Shown one piece after another: positions 62,296 to 64,000 of a stretch of DNA of 64,000 nucleotides. The notes beneath the pieces are model-generated. The model did no database searches. It saw nothing but the letters and a program-made list of their open reading frames with translations, and had not been told where the DNA came from. The DNA is from Tubiluchus corallicola. Taxonomy: Eukaryota; Priapulida; Priapulimorpha; Priapulimorphida; Tubiluchidae. The translations under genes and the position numbers were made by a program. The first letter of the stretch is position 1; the number at the start of each line of letters is the position of its first letter. Where the stretch lies: contig JAQGDQ010000104.1 in the NCBI GenBank assembly GCA_030141605.1, forward strand, positions 293,001-357,000, written 5' to 3'.

Positions 62296-62685
62296 TTAAG
62301 ATAAATAGAAAAAAGCTAAAATTGGAAACTTGATAATAGAATTGTACATGAGCAATAGCGCAGAAATCAGCTTGTACGTTTGGGATCGTCTCCATATCAC
62401 CCTCTGTAATGCAATGGTGATCACACAGAATGGCTTTGACAACTTCGAGATCAAAGCCCCTGTTGTCAAAAGCTTTATTAAATTTTGTACTTGGTTGGGG
62501 CTTAAATATTTTTCTGCTAATGATTGCATGACGACAATGCCAACATGACCAGTTGATTTCTTCTCGAGCGCTAGCGCACAATAAACGATAATGTTTCCAG
62601 TGGATGATGTAGCTATTTTATTTACATTTTTCCATTGTAATAGATATTTAATAATAGCTCTATTACTTTCTGACTGAGCGGTCAT
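62296..62685 (-). CDS. Hypothetical ORF, possibly an exon
   Basis: The frame starting MTAQSESNRAIIKYLLQWK is open for 129 codons, and its first 96 or so have a balanced composition (VGIVVMQSLAEKYLSPNQVQ). After ITIALQR the DNA offers a GT donor-like site, so an exon ending near 62400 is conceivable. A second minus-strand frame over the same DNA (62258-62581) is also open, which weakens the case. No family recognised. Confidence 0.25.
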   Translation of the reverse strand: MTAQSESNRAIIKYLLQWKNVNKIATSSTGNIIVYCALALEKKSTGHVGIVVMQSLAEKYLSPNQVQNLIKLLTTGALISKLSKPFCVITIALQRVIWRRSQTYKLISALLLMYNSIIKFPILAFFYLS

Positions 62686-64000
62686 TTTGCTTTTAAAACG
62701 GAAGGAAAAACAATTCTAAAGTTTGTCCCAAGAAATTTTCTGTACAAAATTGTTTTATTTTGCTTTAAATTCACCTGCATGAAGAATGTATGTAACAAGA
62801 AGGCAAAATTCTTAGTACTTTAAAGAGATCGTGCTAACTGACAAAACGTCACTGACTCACTTTCCCAGTGTGCACCACTGACTCACTAGAAGAGCTAATT
62901 AATCCTATTGATAAGATGAAGTAATTTATACTTTTGCATTGTTAATGTTCTGTGCGCTACAAATGCTCAGATGGTTTTCCAAACTGTACAAGTTATCTAA
63001 AATTATTGTTTTAAAAGATCTACCATCAAAAAATCTGCGCCTGCGGTCGCCACGGGAATTAAATGTTCAAATTTATACAGCGCGGCTGAAAGATAAGTAA
63101 CGTACGGAAAAAGCAGTATGTTAATTCAAGACAACTTTTAGCTTTATATAAATTCTTTTATATAAGGTCCTTTAACAAAGTTCAGTCCAAACAGAGTCAG
63201 AACTAGCATAACACGTCACAATATTAGCTGCACAATGAATCTGCATTTAAGTTCCATGTACAACATTGTATTTGATGAAACAACATTGTGCTATTTTTGC
63301 AACTTCAAATATCTGTTGAACAAAGTGCCATTTCATAGTAATCAGTCAATAAGGTAGGAAAGCGGAACAGAAATTCTTCAACTCATTGCCTAGTCATTAT
63401 TTACACATTAGTGCTATACTTGACTTTAAATCGCTACCGCCGCTTCACCACGCCTCCAGCAATGGTGTGTCACGTGATGTCACGTCAAGGTCACGGTTGA
63501 GTGGTTTCACTTTCCCTGCCAAACTACGAAACTGGGCTTCCTTGTTGATAAGCAGTGTGGCCTTGATTTCGGAGTTTTGTTTGTAAATAAACTAACGCGA
63601 TCGCTGTGTAAACAATTTTGAAAATAATGGTCATAACTGATTTCTGAAGACACAGCAGTTTTTAGACGTAAGAAGTACAACATGCAACATCATTGCGTCT
63701 ACAACTAACTGATTCTCTGAAGTCATAAATTGCAATTTGAACAGCATATAAGTTTTATAAAATGCTTTCACTGTTGAGATTTCCGAATTTCATTTTTATC
63801 AGTGGTTAAAAACTCCATATTTTAATGTCTAAAGATTATAGAGTATAAAAAATTATAGAGTATAATGTCTAAAGTATAAAAGTGTAATTTATTTATTTTC
63901 TTATTTTATTTAAAATTCATTTCAGTACCGTATACCAAAAACGAATGCACAAAATAGATTTACAAATTAAAGGTGATTTCTACATGCAAGGGTATATATG
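62686..64000. other. Intergenic; fragment of dispersed repeat family 4
   Basis: Positions 63010-63125 (gatctaccatca, ctgcgcctgcgg, atttatacagcg) resemble parts of 29580-29690 and 38175-38260. The rest holds nothing I recognise. Confidence 0.45.

Overview
This is nuclear DNA of an animal, AT-rich and full of repeats. The evidence is spliced genes with GT-AG introns, a neuropeptide-type GPCR exon, cadherin-type surface proteins, a 5S-rRNA-headed SINE, many 5'-truncated non-LTR retrotransposons, several small inverted-repeat transposons and long microsatellites. Nothing bacterial or organellar is visible. The receptor belongs to the GnRH/AKH/corazonin/ACP superfamily, and the general style suggests an invertebrate, perhaps an arthropod. 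The phylum cannot be fixed from this window.

Layout. Positions 1-5.4 kb hold, on the minus strand, the first four coding exons of the gene for actin-related protein 5 (ACTR5/ARP5, an INO80 chromatin-remodeller subunit). Its introns carry at least two MITEs, a (GA)n tract and an unusual GC-rich island, and the gene runs off the left edge. Positions 5.4-21 kb are gene-poor: degraded LINE pieces, a 12-bp-type pyrimidine minisatellite (9.2-9.6 kb), a 934-bp fold-back palindrome (11.2-12.1 kb), (CT)n/(CA)n tracts and a palindrome whose arms end in those tracts (18.6-18.9 kb). At 21.9-22.8 kb lies a 135/136-bp satellite. It is followed by the first coding exon of the GPCR (23.05-23.67 kb, plus strand), whose intron opens with an 11-bp minisatellite. 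Positions 25-43 kb are again repeats: LINE 3' ends, MITEs and dispersed families in several copies.

Positions 43.1-51.5 kb hold the most distinctive unit: a minus-strand tandem cluster of single-exon, cadherin-like type I membrane proteins. It has two intact genes (627 and 645 aa), one decayed third gene whose C-terminus is replaced by a LINE end, and at least one orphan cadherin-repeat fragment. The two intact genes share a nearly identical signal-peptide region and about 250 bp of upstream DNA, but their ectodomains are strongly diverged. I recognise no named family for them beyond 'cadherin-like'.

Positions 51.5-64 kb are gene-poor: RT remnants, a 5S-derived SINE (55.8-56.4 kb), 17-bp and 52-bp tandem repeats, a (TTTC)n tract, a solo LTR with target-site duplication (59.3-59.7 kb) and an 860-bp CAG/CAA-rich repeat (60.4-61.3 kb). 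The genes show no common pathway: a housekeeping nuclear protein, a neuropeptide receptor and a cell-surface family sit side by side in repeat-rich DNA.
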